Below, piece after piece: positions 43,213 to 53,086 of a stretch of 61,512 nucleotides of DNA; positions within the stretch are counted from its first letter, which is position 1, and every line of letters starts with the position of its first letter. The DNA lies in assembly GCA_017521825.1 (NCBI GenBank), contig JAFXBK010000014.1:1-61512 (forward strand), written 5' to 3'. A model generated the notes under the pieces. That model did not search any database, was not told the DNA's origin, and was given only the letters and a program-made list of their open reading frames with translations. Source of the DNA: Oscillospiraceae bacterium. Lineage in GTDB: Bacteria; Bacillota; Clostridia; Oscillospirales; Ruminococcaceae. Both the position numbers and the translations under genes were made by a program.

Positions 43213-44376
43213 ATGAAAAAAAGCGCCTTTTCTTTACAAAACCGGATAATGAATAACAAAAACACCGTAATATTGCTTCTTGTCTGCGCCGCGGTTTTTC
43301 TTTTGGGATATTATTTCGCCCTGCCCGAAAAGGGAGATAATCTTTCCGCTTCCGAATATTCGGAATATGAAAAAGCAAAAATAACCCAGGTTCTTGCGGA
43401 TTCCACCGAACAGGACGAAACTTCCGACGGCGGCTGGCGCGGAGAACAGCTTTTGCTGGCGGAAGTTCTTTCCGGACAATATAAAGGCGAAACTTTGCAG
43501 GTTTCAAACTTTGTCGGTCCGCTTTATGGTGTTCCGCTTTATGAAGGCGACGGAGCTGTTCTTATAATTTCCACCTATTCCGATGGAGTCCACACAGCCA
43601 CTGTTTATGAATTTAACAGAGCAACGGCTCTTATAATTGTTTTGGTGCTTTTTATAGCTGCAACGGTTTTGGTAGGCGGAAAAACCGGAGCAAAATCCCT
43701 TGCGGGACTTGTGGTAACTCTTGCTTCGCTTTTTTTTGTTCTTCTTCCTGCTTTGATGAAAGGCGCGCCCACTCTTCCGACGGTTTTTGCAGTTTGCGCC
43801 TATATCGCGGTTGTAAGCCTTGCTATTCTCGGCGGAGTTCAGAAAAAAACCGTTTGTGCAATGCTCGGAACGGTTTCCGGAACGGCTCTTGCAATGCTTT
43901 TCGGAATTTTTGCACAAACCCTTGCAAGGATCGACGGACTTCGTGTTCCGGATGTGGAACCGCTTTTACAGCTTCGCCAAACGGGAACTCCAATCGGTCT
44001 TTCCGGACTTCTTGTTGGCGGAATTATAATAAGCGCTCTCGGCGCGGTTATGGACGTAACAATGGGAATTTCCTCTTCGCTTTTTGAAGTAAGCGCCGCC
44101 AACCCGGAGCTTGGCCAAAAGGAACTTTTCCGTTCCGGAATGAACATAGGCCGTGATATGGTCGGAACAATGACAAATACTCTTATTCTTGCCTTCCTCG
44201 GAAGCAGCTTTGTGCTTATCCTTTATCTTTATTCAATCGGACTTTCGACCCATCAGCTCATAAGTTCCTCCTACCTTTCCATTGAGGTTATAAGCGGAAT
44301 TTCGAGCAGCATCGGGGTAATCCTTTCCATTCCCATAACCGCGTTTATAACAGCCAAAGCCCTTTCAAAAAAATAA
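43213..44376 (+). CDS. YibE/F family membrane protein
   Basis: 387 residues. One N-terminal helix, a ~85-residue extracytoplasmic domain (EKAKITQVL...GPLYGVPLYEGDGAVL) and six to seven C-terminal helices with the YibE/F blocks GGKTGAKSLAGL, GAVMDVTMGISSSLFE and NIGRDMVGTMTNTLILAF. The family is a predicted multipass transporter of unknown substrate. Single gene; AAAGGA upstream and terminator downstream. Confidence 0.88.
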   Translation: MKKSAFSLQNRIMNNKNTVILLLVCAAVFLLGYYFALPEKGDNLSASEYSEYEKAKITQVLADSTEQDETSDGGWRGEQLLLAEVLSGQYKGETLQVSNFVGPLYGVPLYEGDGAVLIISTYSDGVHTATVYEFNRATALIIVLVLFIAATVLVGGKTGAKSLAGLVVTLASLFFVLLPALMKGAPTLPTVFAVCAYIAVVSLAILGGVQKKTVCAMLGTVSGTALAMLFGIFAQTLARIDGLRVPDVEPLLQLRQTGTPIGLSGLLVGGIIISALGAVMDVTMGISSSLFEVSAANPELGQKELFRSGMNIGRDMVGTMTNTLILAFLGSSFVLILYLYSIGLSTHQLISSSYLSIEVISGISSSIGVILSIPITAFITAKALSKK

Positions 44377-44385
44377 CAGAATAAT

Positions 44386-44416
44386 AAAAAGCCGCATCAA
44401 AAGATGCGGCTTTTTA
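44386..44416 (+). terminator. Intrinsic terminator
   Basis: Stem aaaagccgcatc / gatgcggctttt with AAAA loop and T run. Confidence 0.88.
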
Positions 44417-44432
44417 GTTAAATAAAATCTAC

Positions 44433-44506
44433 AGACTATAAATTTAGTCTTGACAAGACTATAAAGATAGTCTATACTGAAACCGTAAAGACTATAACTT
44501 TAGTCC
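44433..44506 (+). promoter_or_regulatory. Promoter with three BlaI-type operators (module 1)
   Basis: TTGACA (44450-44455), 17-bp spacer, TATACT (44473-44478). Three near-identical dyads agactataa-xx-tagtct lie at 44433-44450 (abutting the -35), 44456-44473 (filling the spacer) and 44489-44506 (just downstream of the start site). The arrangement is that of MecI/BlaI autoregulation of the following repressor gene. Confidence 0.85.
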
Positions 44507-44522
44507 GAAGGAGGATTTACAT

Positions 44523-44891
44523 ATGAAAGAAAAGAAGGAAAAACTTAATAACTCCCAGGTAAAAGTAATGCAGCTTCTTTGGGAAAACGGCGCAACCACC
44601 GCGAAAAACCTTTGCCTTATGGCGGCGGAGCGTTATGAATGGAACAAAAACACAACCTATACAATAATCAAATCCCTTGTGGAAAACGGCGCAATAGAGC
44701 GAAGCGAACCGGATTTCCTCTGCACTCCGCTTCTTTCTCTTGAAGAAGTCCGCAGAACCGAAACAAAAGGACTGGTCGATAAATTTTTCCATGGCAGCGC
44801 AAGCGCGTTTTTTTCCGCTTTCCTTGAGGACGAAAATATTTCTTCCGAGGAACTGGAAGCTCTTAAAAAAATCATCAACGAAAAGAAATAA
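44523..44891 (+). CDS. BlaI/MecI/CopY family repressor (module 1)
   Basis: 122 residues. Winged helix N-terminus (LNNSQVKVMQLLWENGATTAKNL... YTIIKSLVENGAI) and a helical dimerisation C-terminus. BlaI repressors are inactivated when a partner M56 peptidase senses a signal. Its gene follows three matching operators and precedes the M56 gene by 35 bp; no beta-lactamase lies nearby, so the inducer is unlikely to be simply beta-lactam. AAGGAGG upstream. Confidence 0.9.
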   Translation: MKEKKEKLNNSQVKVMQLLWENGATTAKNLCLMAAERYEWNKNTTYTIIKSLVENGAIERSEPDFLCTPLLSLEEVRRTETKGLVDKFFHGSASAFFSAFLEDENISSEELEALKKIINEKK

Positions 44892-44926
44892 ATCACTTTT
44901 TATGAATTTTGAAATGAGGTGATTTT

Positions 44927-47900
44927 TTGATTGCGGATCTTTTTATAAAAATTCTTAATCTTTCAATCGGCGCGGTTCCGATAATGGCGGCTTTGCTTAT
45001 TCTTCGTCTGCTTTTTAAAAAAGCCGTTCCGCGAAAAATTTTCTATATCGCCTGGGCGCTGGTTTTCCTCCGGCTTATGGTTCCTTTTTCTTTCGAAAGC
45101 GATTTAAGCTTCTTTAGCCTTATTCCGAAAGCGGAAGTTGTTGAGGAAAATATCGGAACCTCGGTTGTTTTTGTGGAAAACGAAAACGAGCGGGTGGAAT
45201 TCCCGGTTTTTATAAATCCGGATAGGGAAAATCCTGACGTTGACTGGGTTCATCATTCTGCCATAACCGGCGAAGTTGTAACCGGGCCGGATATAACAAC
45301 CGTTCCGATGGATAAAAATATGATTTTGGGAACAATCTGGATTTTCGGAGCAGCGGGACTTTTCCTTTTCGGAATAATCGGATATTTTGCCGTTCTTAAA
45401 AAGACAAAATTCGAAAGCGTTCCATATACAAAAAATATCCGTCTTTCGGATTTTTTCAAAACGCCTGTGGTCTGCGGTCTTTTCCGTCCGAAGATAATTC
45501 TTCCTATGAATTTTGACCTTGATGATGAGATGAAGGTAAAATCCGTAATTGCCCACGAATGTACGCATATCCGAAGGGGAGATAACCTTTGGCGGCTTCT
45601 TGCGAGTTTTGCACTCTATATCCACTGGTTCAATCCGCTTGTGTGGCTTTGCTACGATGGATTTATCCGGGATATGGAAGTTTCCTGCGACGAAGAAGTA
45701 CTCGGGAAATCCGAAAAGGATATCCGCGGCGAATATGCGGAAAGCCTTGTTTCTCTTTCCGGAAGCGGAACAAGCCCGCTTTACGGCGGAGTTCTTTCTT
45801 TTGGCGAAAGCGCAATCAAAGAAAGGGTGAAATGTATTATGAATTTTAAGAAGGCAAGGGTCTTTATCGTTATAATCTGCGTTATGGCGGCGGTTGCACT
45901 CGGAGTTATTTTCCTCACCAATCCGAGCGTGATTGATAAACCGGAGGAATACTATGAGATTTCGATGGAAAAAACGGAAGCTTTGGTTTTTGATAAAGAA
46001 AAAGGAATTGATATTTCTGCAAAAATCCGGAATATAAGCGATGTTCCGATTTATGTTTATCCCGAAATCGAACTTTATTTTTACGAAGGGAACATCTGGA
46101 TGTTCTTCGGAAATTATTACCCTTCCGAAGGTACGGTGGTTCTTAATCCGGGAATGGAAGGCGTTTTATGCGGAAACCTTGCTCCGGAGCTTTTTGATGC
46201 CGTTCCGAAAACAGCGGGAAAATATAAAATAAGAAGACAAATCAGCAAAGATTCCGGAAATTCCGAGCTTATTGATTATGCGGAATACTTTTTCGAGATA
46301 AAAGAAGAAAGCAACTTTGTGAACAGCCTTGCAAATGCTGACCGCAAAGGCGATATCGTAACACTTGGAAATTATTACGGCGAAATAGAATGGCTCGTTC
46401 TTGACGTAAAAGACGATAACCTTCTTTTGATAACTTTGGACTGTATCGATGCGCTTCCGTATAATAATGAGCGCAAAAAACTTACCTGGGAAAATTCCGA
46501 TATCAGAAAATGGCTGAACGAAGATTTTATTGAGATGGCTTTTTCTGAGGAAGAAAAAGATTTGATTTTGACAACTGAACTTGAAAATCCCGATAATAAA
46601 AGATATGGAGGAGCAATTGGCGGAAACATCACCGAGGATAAAATCTTCTTTTTAAGCCATGATGAAATTCTTAAATACTTCCCCAATGGTTGGAATATCC
46701 ACACGGAACCTACCGCCAGAGTAGAAAAGGAACTTCTAAAACTTAACATTGACGGAAGAGAAAATTGGTGGTGGTGGACCCGTTCTCCGGGTCTTGGCCA
46801 GGATATGGCAACCGCCGTTAACGGAGTTACCTTCGGAATTGCCGACGATGGGCTTGTTGTCAGCGAAAAATGCGGAGTTCGTCCGGCTATGTGGATAAAC
46901 AAGAATGGCGAAACCGGATATACTTTTTCTAACGTGGGAGAAACAAATATACAAATAGGGTATGATATTTATGCCGCAATTTACAGCGGAAAAGTTCCGG
47001 AAGGAAAATATATCCCCAATTCAAGCGTTCTTCCTAAAGAGGTAGTTTGGGCAAACGAAGAACAGAAAAAATATTGTGAAGAGCTTATTGACGGAATTGA
47101 TCTTTGGCAGGCAAGTGCATTTATGGTTGGAGCTTCTTACGATGAAAGCGCAAGAGTAGGAATAGACATCAACCAGGCGAACAAACTGCTTAAAATTATT
47201 AAAGAAGCAGAGCTTACCGTAAGTGAGCCAACAAATCCAAACACACCTGCAGCAAAAGAAATTCATATTATGATGAATTCCGGCGAATATATAAAAATCG
47301 TTTGGGATACAAGCTATTTTACCATTTACAGCAAAGGTGAAAAAAATGCTTACCGCTTCGATGCAAGCGGAATGAAAGAATCTTTTACGGAATTTTATAA
47401 CCTTTCAAGTGATTATTTTATTGCCGGAGCGGGAACTCTTGCTCAATATCCGGATGATTCCGGAACGGAATACCTTATTCCGAAAAGTGAAGAAACGAAG
47501 GCAACTCTTTTTAATAACAGCAATAAATTTGCCGCCGAAAGCAATCTTGGCGGTGAACTTCGAGATCTTTTGAAATATGAAAATTTTGAAAGCGTTGTAA
47601 ATCCGGATGAAAACCAGATTTCTTCCATCGGAAATCCTTTGACTTACGTTGATTCTGTTGAATTTGCAAGAACAGAGGACGGAAAAAAATATACCATTGA
47701 CCTTTATGAAAAAGGCTTTGTCTTAAGAGGAAGCGCAAGCGGAAAATTAAACGGTGCCATTGTTACAGTTGAAGAAAATACTTGGAATTATTTCATAAAC
47801 AAAGTAAATAAAGAATTTGAAAGTCTTGAAAAAATTCCATATTGGTTCGGACTTGTAAATAATAAAAATATTCTTGAAGTTAATGCAAAACACCTGAATT

Positions 47901-48223
47901 ATACAAGAGGGTACATTTCAAGTAATAAGTTGGAAGAGGATCCTATAAGAGAAATAGCGTACCGCCTCAGAAACATCGGAGTTGCTTCCGAAGCGGAAAG
48001 ATTTTCCGGAAACAAGCTTCCGGAAATAACGGAAGAACATATCACTCTTACAGTCGAGTTCAACACATGGACAAAATATTCCGTAATTTTTACAAGAACG
48101 GAAGTAATTATGGTTTCAAGCGATATGAGTTACGGTTTGAGATATAAAACCGAAATTGACGGATATGACTATTTCTATGATTTTGCAACGGAGGAAGGAC
48201 TTATCAACGCCATTACCGGATAA
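44927..48223 (+). CDS. BlaR1-like M56 peptidase with large DUF6273-containing ectodomain
   Basis: 1098 residues, TTG start behind GAGGTGAT. N-terminal membrane helices (about 10-60, 130-160), zinc peptidase motif HECTHIRRGDN (His210, His214) with Glu251 in MEVSCDEE, then a fourth helix (about 310-325). The usual BlaR1 penicillin-binding sensor is replaced by a ~770-residue ectodomain: a beta sandwich (340-470), a DUF6273 domain (about 474-665; GDIVTLGNYYGEIEWLVLD... WTRSPG... GVRPAMWI), then unrecognised alpha/beta modules. It would cleave the adjacent repressor on sensing an envelope cue. Confidence 0.88.
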   Translation: MIADLFIKILNLSIGAVPIMAALLILRLLFKKAVPRKIFYIAWALVFLRLMVPFSFESDLSFFSLIPKAEVVEENIGTSVVFVENENERVEFPVFINPDRENPDVDWVHHSAITGEVVTGPDITTVPMDKNMILGTIWIFGAAGLFLFGIIGYFAVLKKTKFESVPYTKNIRLSDFFKTPVVCGLFRPKIILPMNFDLDDEMKVKSVIAHECTHIRRGDNLWRLLASFALYIHWFNPLVWLCYDGFIRDMEVSCDEEVLGKSEKDIRGEYAESLVSLSGSGTSPLYGGVLSFGESAIKERVKCIMNFKKARVFIVIICVMAAVALGVIFLTNPSVIDKPEEYYEISMEKTEALVFDKEKGIDISAKIRNISDVPIYVYPEIELYFYEGNIWMFFGNYYPSEGTVVLNPGMEGVLCGNLAPELFDAVPKTAGKYKIRRQISKDSGNSELIDYAEYFFEIKEESNFVNSLANADRKGDIVTLGNYYGEIEWLVLDVKDDNLLLITLDCIDALPYNNERKKLTWENSDIRKWLNEDFIEMAFSEEEKDLILTTELENPDNKRYGGAIGGNITEDKIFFLSHDEILKYFPNGWNIHTEPTARVEKELLKLNIDGRENWWWWTRSPGLGQDMATAVNGVTFGIADDGLVVSEKCGVRPAMWINKNGETGYTFSNVGETNIQIGYDIYAAIYSGKVPEGKYIPNSSVLPKEVVWANEEQKKYCEELIDGIDLWQASAFMVGASYDESARVGIDINQANKLLKIIKEAELTVSEPTNPNTPAAKEIHIMMNSGEYIKIVWDTSYFTIYSKGEKNAYRFDASGMKESFTEFYNLSSDYFIAGAGTLAQYPDDSGTEYLIPKSEETKATLFNNSNKFAAESNLGGELRDLLKYENFESVVNPDENQISSIGNPLTYVDSVEFARTEDGKKYTIDLYEKGFVLRGSASGKLNGAIVTVEENTWNYFINKVNKEFESLEKIPYWFGLVNNKNILEVNAKHLNYTRGYISSNKLEEDPIREIAYRLRNIGVASEAERFSGNKLPEITEEHITLTVEFNTWTKYSVIFTRTEVIMVSSDMSYGLRYKTEIDGYDYFYDFATEEGLINAITG

Positions 48224-48265
48224 AAAGCCGGTAAATCAAAACAGGGAAAAGAAAGGAGAATCACC

Positions 48266-49642
48266 ATGCTCAAAAAAATTCTTGCAGTTTTAATCGCAAT
48301 GCTCATGCTCTGTTCCTGCGGAATGCAAGAAGAACCGGAAATTCCGGAAATTCCCGAAGTGGAAACTCCGGTTATTCCTGAAGCAGAAACGCCGACTGTT
48401 CCAGAGGCAGAAACGCCGGTAGTTCCGGAAGATGAAGAACCCACGGAACCTGCCAAACCGGATGAACAGGAACCGGTTTCCGGCGGATTTGAAGCCGCGG
48501 AGGAATCCTATTATTACAAAGCCGCCGATGGCGAAAATATATCCGTATCCGACCCTTATAAATTCCTTGATGAAGGATATTCCATCGATACCGGAAAACT
48601 CATCGAAATGTTTTCCACAAACACCGATTCAAGGGAGGATATGCTTAATCTCTGCGATAAAATCATCGCCGGAAAAACGCTTTTGGGTTCAATAATAAGC
48701 ACGGAGCAATTTTATACCGTTCTTAAAAATTCCGCAGGGGAAGAAGCCGCCTATGCGGTTTTGGAAAAAGAAGGATTCACCGTTGTGGAACTTGGCGAAC
48801 TCGGCGATTGGCGTAGGGATCTGGTGCTCACTCCGGAAATCAAAGAGCAGATATCAGCGAAAATGCCCGATGCTTCAAAAATAAAAATGACCTATTGCCT
48901 TATTGAAGGTTTTGCCGCCGGAACGATTTTGAGCGACGGAAAAAACGAATACTTCATCGGAACGGCAGAAAGCATGGCAAGCATCGGATTGATTGAGGTT
49001 GGCAAGCTCTATTCCGTAAAGGAGCTTGTGGAAATAATCAAAAATAATATCGACAGTATTTTTGAACCGGGCGAAATCTGTAACGAAAACCCCGCCACCG
49101 GAAAGCCCGTAATCTACCTCTATCCCGAAAAAGAAACCGTTGTTTCCGTAAATCTGGATTTTGACGGAAAAATTACCTATACCTATCCGGCAATCAACAA
49201 CGGCTGGAAAGTTCTTGCAAAGCCCGACGGAACCCTTATAAACCTTGCGGATAATTCAACCCATTATTACCTTTTCTGGGAAGGCACCGCAAGACCGGAA
49301 TGGACCTATGAAAAAGGCTTTGTTGTAAAAGGTTCCGAAACGGAAAAATTCCTTCGGGAAAACCTTGCAAAAATGGGCCTTACCCCAAGGGAATATAACG
49401 ATTTCATAACCTATTGGGTGCCGAGAATGCAGGAAAATTCCTATAACCTTATTTCCTTCTCCGGCGAAGAATATTCCGAAATCGCAAAGCTCACCGTTTA
49501 CCCCGAACCGGACAGCCTGATAAGAATCCATATGATGTGGAAGGCTCTGGATAAGCCAATCGAAATTGAACCGCAGGTTCTTCCGACTTTTGAAAGAAAA
49601 GGCTTTACCCTTGTTGAATGGGGCGGAACGGAACTTTATTAA
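48266..49642 (+). CDS. Pro/Glu-repeat lipoprotein of module 1
   Basis: 458 residues; lipobox MLCSCGM. A linker of PExETP-type repeats (EIPEVETPVIPEAETP) is followed by an alpha/beta domain (90-270) and a C-terminal domain (280-458) opening with GKPVIYLYPEKETVV and holding a YYLFWEG motif, a pattern conserved in bacterial surface proteins but not named here. AAAGGAG upstream. It follows the M56 gene by 42 bp and is probably in the same operon, making it a likely effector or sensor target. Confidence 0.78.
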   Translation: MLKKILAVLIAMLMLCSCGMQEEPEIPEIPEVETPVIPEAETPTVPEAETPVVPEDEEPTEPAKPDEQEPVSGGFEAAEESYYYKAADGENISVSDPYKFLDEGYSIDTGKLIEMFSTNTDSREDMLNLCDKIIAGKTLLGSIISTEQFYTVLKNSAGEEAAYAVLEKEGFTVVELGELGDWRRDLVLTPEIKEQISAKMPDASKIKMTYCLIEGFAAGTILSDGKNEYFIGTAESMASIGLIEVGKLYSVKELVEIIKNNIDSIFEPGEICNENPATGKPVIYLYPEKETVVSVNLDFDGKITYTYPAINNGWKVLAKPDGTLINLADNSTHYYLFWEGTARPEWTYEKGFVVKGSETEKFLRENLAKMGLTPREYNDFITYWVPRMQENSYNLISFSGEEYSEIAKLTVYPEPDSLIRIHMMWKALDKPIEIEPQVLPTFERKGFTLVEWGGTELY

Positions 49643-49660
49643 GCAGCTTAAAAACCGGCA

Positions 49661-49698
49661 AAAAAAGCGCATCTCCCTTCGGGCGATGCGCTTTTTTT
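49661..49698 (+). terminator. Intrinsic terminator ending module 1
   Basis: Stem aaaaaagcgcatc / gatgcgctttttt, loop TCCCTTCGGGC (itself a small stem), T run. Confidence 0.88.
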
Positions 49699-49705
49699 GA
49701 AAAAA

Positions 49706-49794
49706 TTAGACAATCGTAAAATTTTTAAAGGAAAACTTATTGACAAGTTCGTTTTATAGATGTAAAATTAAAGCATAATTAGACAAACGTAAAA
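49706..49794 (+). promoter_or_regulatory. Promoter with two BlaI-type operators (module 2)
   Basis: TTGACA (49740-49745), 17-bp spacer, TAAAAT (49763-49768). Near-identical sites ttagacaatcgtaaaa (49706-49721) and ttagacaaacgtaaaa (49779-49794) flank it. The sequence differs clearly from the module 1 operators, so the two repressors probably do not cross-bind. Confidence 0.7.
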
Positions 49795-49808
49795 AGGAGA
49801 TCATAAAA

Positions 49809-50204
49809 ATGTCTGAAAAAAAAGAACTTGTTCACCTTCCTAATTCCGAACTCGAAATCATGATGGCAATCTGGGAAGCAAAAAAGCCTGTTTCCCGCCC
49901 GGAGCTTGATGAAAAACTTGCCGAAAAAAACTGGCAGCCCACAACCATTTTAAAGTTCCTTTCCCGCCTTACCGAAAAAGGTTTTCTTGTATGCGAAAAA
50001 CCCGAAGGCGCAAAAACAAATATTTATACCCCCATTGTTTCCGAAGAAGAATATCTTGAATTCGAAAGCAACAGCGTGCTTGGAAAATTCTGCGGCCGAA
50101 GCGTAAAATCGCTTGTGGCAAATCTTTATGAAAACAACACCATAAACGACAGCGAACTTGACGAACTTCAAAAATTTATTAATGAGGCGAAGAAAAACCG
50201 CTGA
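49809..50204 (+). CDS. BlaI/MecI family repressor (module 2)
   Basis: 131 residues. Winged helix (LPNSELEIMMAIWEAKKPVSRPEL... WQPTTILKFLSRLTEKGFL) and helical C-terminus ending in ELDELQKFINEAKK. Same arrangement as module 1: operators, repressor, M56 gene 54 bp later. AAAGGAG upstream. The two repressors share the fold but are clearly diverged in sequence. Confidence 0.9.
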   Translation: MSEKKELVHLPNSELEIMMAIWEAKKPVSRPELDEKLAEKNWQPTTILKFLSRLTEKGFLVCEKPEGAKTNIYTPIVSEEEYLEFESNSVLGKFCGRSVKSLVANLYENNTINDSELDELQKFINEAKKNR

Positions 50205-50258
50205 AAAAGACACTATTATAGTGAAAATGTTTTTTATTGAGGAAAGGGGGCGGAACTT

Positions 50259-52982
50259 TTGCTGGAAAACCTTTTTATAAACGTTCTCGAAATTTCGGCA
50301 ACTTCCACTGCGGCAATGGCCGCTATCCTTCTTATATCGAAAATTGCGGAAAATAAGTTCCGCAAAAAATGGCGCTATTTTATCTGGATTTTTCTTGCGA
50401 TATATCTTATTCTTCCGATAAGGATAAACCTTCCTTCCGCGCCGATCCAGGTGGATCTTCCTCCACATGAAATGATTTTTACCATGGAAGAAAAGGAAGA
50501 ATTAATCGTAAAACCGCCTTTGAACACCGAAACAAATCCGGAAGAAAATTTTGAGCACGAAGAAATTTCCATGGAAGATAAAGCTCCGGTTTTGAGCACG
50601 GACACAAAAACCGAAGAAGAAAAGCAGAATACATTTATTTTCCCGATAGTTTTTGTCGGAGCGATGATATGGATTTTCGGCGCAGTGACGGTATGCGGCT
50701 GGAATGTTGCGATGTATGTCCGTTTTGCCGCCCGTTCAAAACTATGGAACAGAAAAATAAAAGATGAATTTGTTCTTAACCTTTTTGAAGACCTTAAAAG
50801 GGAAATGGGCGTTCCGGAAAAAGTTAAAATTTATGAAAACCGCCTTATCAAAAGCCCGATGATGGTTGGCTTTTTAAAACCGAGGGTTCTCCTTCCTTCG
50901 GAAGCGCTTCTTCCGGAAGAATATGAATTTGTTCTCCGCCATGAACTTACTCATTATAAACGCGGCGATATTATATATAAATTCCTTCTTATGCTTGCGG
51001 CTTCGCTCCATTGGTTCAATCCTGCAATCGGATTTATGTGCCGGAACGCGGAAAAAGATATTGAAATAACCTGCGACGAAGCTGTCGTTAAATCCATGGA
51101 AGGCGACAGAAGGCAGGAATATTGCGCCACAATTCTCAACATTATGAGAAGGGGACAAAACAGCCCGCTCCTTCTTTCAACAAGTTTTTACGGCGGTAAA
51201 AAGTTCCTTAAAAGCCGTTTTTCTGCGGTTCTTAATCCAAGAACCCACCGCGGCGTTGCACTTTTTATCGTTGCGGCAATAGTGATTCTTATAAGCGGAA
51301 CAATGGTCGCCTGCAACGAAGCGGAAACTATGGAAGCGTTACCAAAAACCGATGAGGAAATAATTGCGGAAGCTATGGAGCTTGCGGATTATATCTATAA
51401 AGACCGCGACAATATTTCGGATAAGGATTACAGCGAATATCTTACCGCGGAAGCCTTTGTTTCCGTAAAACCGATTGTTTCCACATCAAGAAGCTATCTC
51501 GAAAAAGAAGAAATAACCTATTCCGATTATAAAACCTATCTCACCCTTGCTGAAAGGACCAGAACGGAAGATTCTTTTAAATTAACGTTTGATGCCGGTC
51601 TTGAATTCCATTTTAACCAGATGAAAAACGGCGAGGTTTTCAACAGTTACGGCGATTATATAAATGAAAAAATAAGTCTTAGCTATGATTTTGGAACAGG
51701 AAAGTTCAGCGAAGTAACCATGTTCGACAGTAAAGGAAAAGTTTATTCCGCCGGCTATTTTGCGGAAGATTCCAAAAACGGGCCTCCGGAAGTAACCGGC
51801 CCGGACGAAAACGGAAACTTCCCGCTGATTTCCTTTTCGGATTGGGACAGGTGGGTAACTTATGATGAAGAACCCCAGAGCGAGGACGAAAAACCCACCG
51901 AACCCCTTCCTTCGATTATGGAAAACAAGGATTTCCTTAAATATCTTAAGATGGATTATCCCAAAATCAACGATTGGGAAGTTGTTTTTGAAAAAGCCGA
52001 TTACGAACTTGTCGAAAGCTATGACCCATATACCTACAGCCGCCGGAAGATCTATATGCCAAGGTGGTTTGCGGTTCTTAAAACGGAACAATCGAAGGAT
52101 TTTGACCGCCTTTTCGTAAGCACTTTTGAAAATTACGAGGTATATTACACCGAGGCGGGTTACAAGCCGCAAAGGGATTTTCAGTGCGGATTCAACACCG
52201 CGTTTGAAGCGGATGTCCGGGTCGGGAATATGGAGGGCGCTGAAATTTACGAAAGTTTCTTCATTGTTTACAAAGGCCTTTGGTTCCCAAAAGAGAAAAA
52301 GACCATTGTTTTTGATAACAACTATAACAAAGCTTTTGCGGTTTACGGAACGGAAGAACCTATCCACCTTTACGTTGCGGATAACTTCATTTTCTATGAT
52401 ATAAACAGCAAAAAAGTCGAAATTTCCGAAGATTTTAAAAACGACAGGCTTTTCCATTACAGCTTTTCTTCTGATGACGTAAAAACCGAAATGAAAATCG
52501 GTTTTTACGATTTTGAAACAAAGAATCTGGTCGCTTTTGAAGGCCTTGAAGATTATTCCGGAAGCTTTGTCCAGATTTACTGGCTCAATTCCGAAAAACT
52601 TGTTCTGGAAGCGGACGGCGTACTCTGTATCTACGATACAGAAGATCTTACAAAACTTGTCGCAAAAATTGGCGGATACGGAAACGGCGTTTATGATGGC
52701 AAGGTTGTTTCCTTTAACTATATCCAGGAGGATAAAACAAACCCGGGGCGCTACGCCTGGATTTACACGGTTGACGAAACCCAGGAACACGGCTGCCTTG
52801 TATTTGACGACGAAGGAAACATTTTGGAAAACTTTACCTTCGGGCTTTCCGGCGGATATATCGGAAGCTACAGTTTCCACGACGGACTTATCTATTTCAG
52901 CTATCACGGCAGCGAAAGATTTAATTATGCCGTTGACGCAAGACCCGGAAAAGACCATGTTTTGCAGGCCAACGCCTGGTAA
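50259..52982 (+). CDS. BlaR1-like M56 peptidase (module 2)
   Basis: 907 residues, TTG start behind GGGGG. Membrane helices about 10-30, 45-60 and 120-150; zinc motif HELTHYKRGDI (His228, His232) and TCDEAVV; a further helix near 330-350. The ~550-residue ectodomain after about residue 355 contains no recognised penicillin-binding motif; it has a beta-rich YYTEAGYKPQRDFQCGF region and propeller-like strands at the end. Translation signals are weak (TTG). Role: transmits an extracellular signal to the module 2 repressor. Confidence 0.86.
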   Translation: MLENLFINVLEISATSTAAMAAILLISKIAENKFRKKWRYFIWIFLAIYLILPIRINLPSAPIQVDLPPHEMIFTMEEKEELIVKPPLNTETNPEENFEHEEISMEDKAPVLSTDTKTEEEKQNTFIFPIVFVGAMIWIFGAVTVCGWNVAMYVRFAARSKLWNRKIKDEFVLNLFEDLKREMGVPEKVKIYENRLIKSPMMVGFLKPRVLLPSEALLPEEYEFVLRHELTHYKRGDIIYKFLLMLAASLHWFNPAIGFMCRNAEKDIEITCDEAVVKSMEGDRRQEYCATILNIMRRGQNSPLLLSTSFYGGKKFLKSRFSAVLNPRTHRGVALFIVAAIVILISGTMVACNEAETMEALPKTDEEIIAEAMELADYIYKDRDNISDKDYSEYLTAEAFVSVKPIVSTSRSYLEKEEITYSDYKTYLTLAERTRTEDSFKLTFDAGLEFHFNQMKNGEVFNSYGDYINEKISLSYDFGTGKFSEVTMFDSKGKVYSAGYFAEDSKNGPPEVTGPDENGNFPLISFSDWDRWVTYDEEPQSEDEKPTEPLPSIMENKDFLKYLKMDYPKINDWEVVFEKADYELVESYDPYTYSRRKIYMPRWFAVLKTEQSKDFDRLFVSTFENYEVYYTEAGYKPQRDFQCGFNTAFEADVRVGNMEGAEIYESFFIVYKGLWFPKEKKTIVFDNNYNKAFAVYGTEEPIHLYVADNFIFYDINSKKVEISEDFKNDRLFHYSFSSDDVKTEMKIGFYDFETKNLVAFEGLEDYSGSFVQIYWLNSEKLVLEADGVLCIYDTEDLTKLVAKIGGYGNGVYDGKVVSFNYIQEDKTNPGRYAWIYTVDETQEHGCLVFDDEGNILENFTFGLSGGYIGSYSFHDGLIYFSYHGSERFNYAVDARPGKDHVLQANAW

Positions 52983-53012
52983 CGGATATATAAAAATTTT
53001 ATATAAAAAACA

Positions 53013-53050
53013 GAGCCAAAAGGGGCGGATTTTCCGTACCTTTTGGTAAC
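53013..53050 (+). other. Hairpin between M56 gene and lipoprotein cluster
   Basis: Stem ccaaaagg / ccttttgg with a GGCGGATTTTCCGTA-type inner stem; no T run follows. Possible processing site or weak terminator. Confidence 0.45.
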
Positions 53051-53086
53051 TGTACCTATTTTTCGTAAGGCGGAGGTGTTTTTCCT

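Noticed and set aside
51582-52958. 458-residue minus-strand frame
   Set aside because: Antisense to the M56 ectodomain; no motif and no start signal.
44523-53000. Beta-lactam resistance locus (bla/mec)
   Set aside because: BlaI and M56 genes are present but there is no beta-lactamase or PBP, and the M56 ectodomains lack penicillin-binding motifs.
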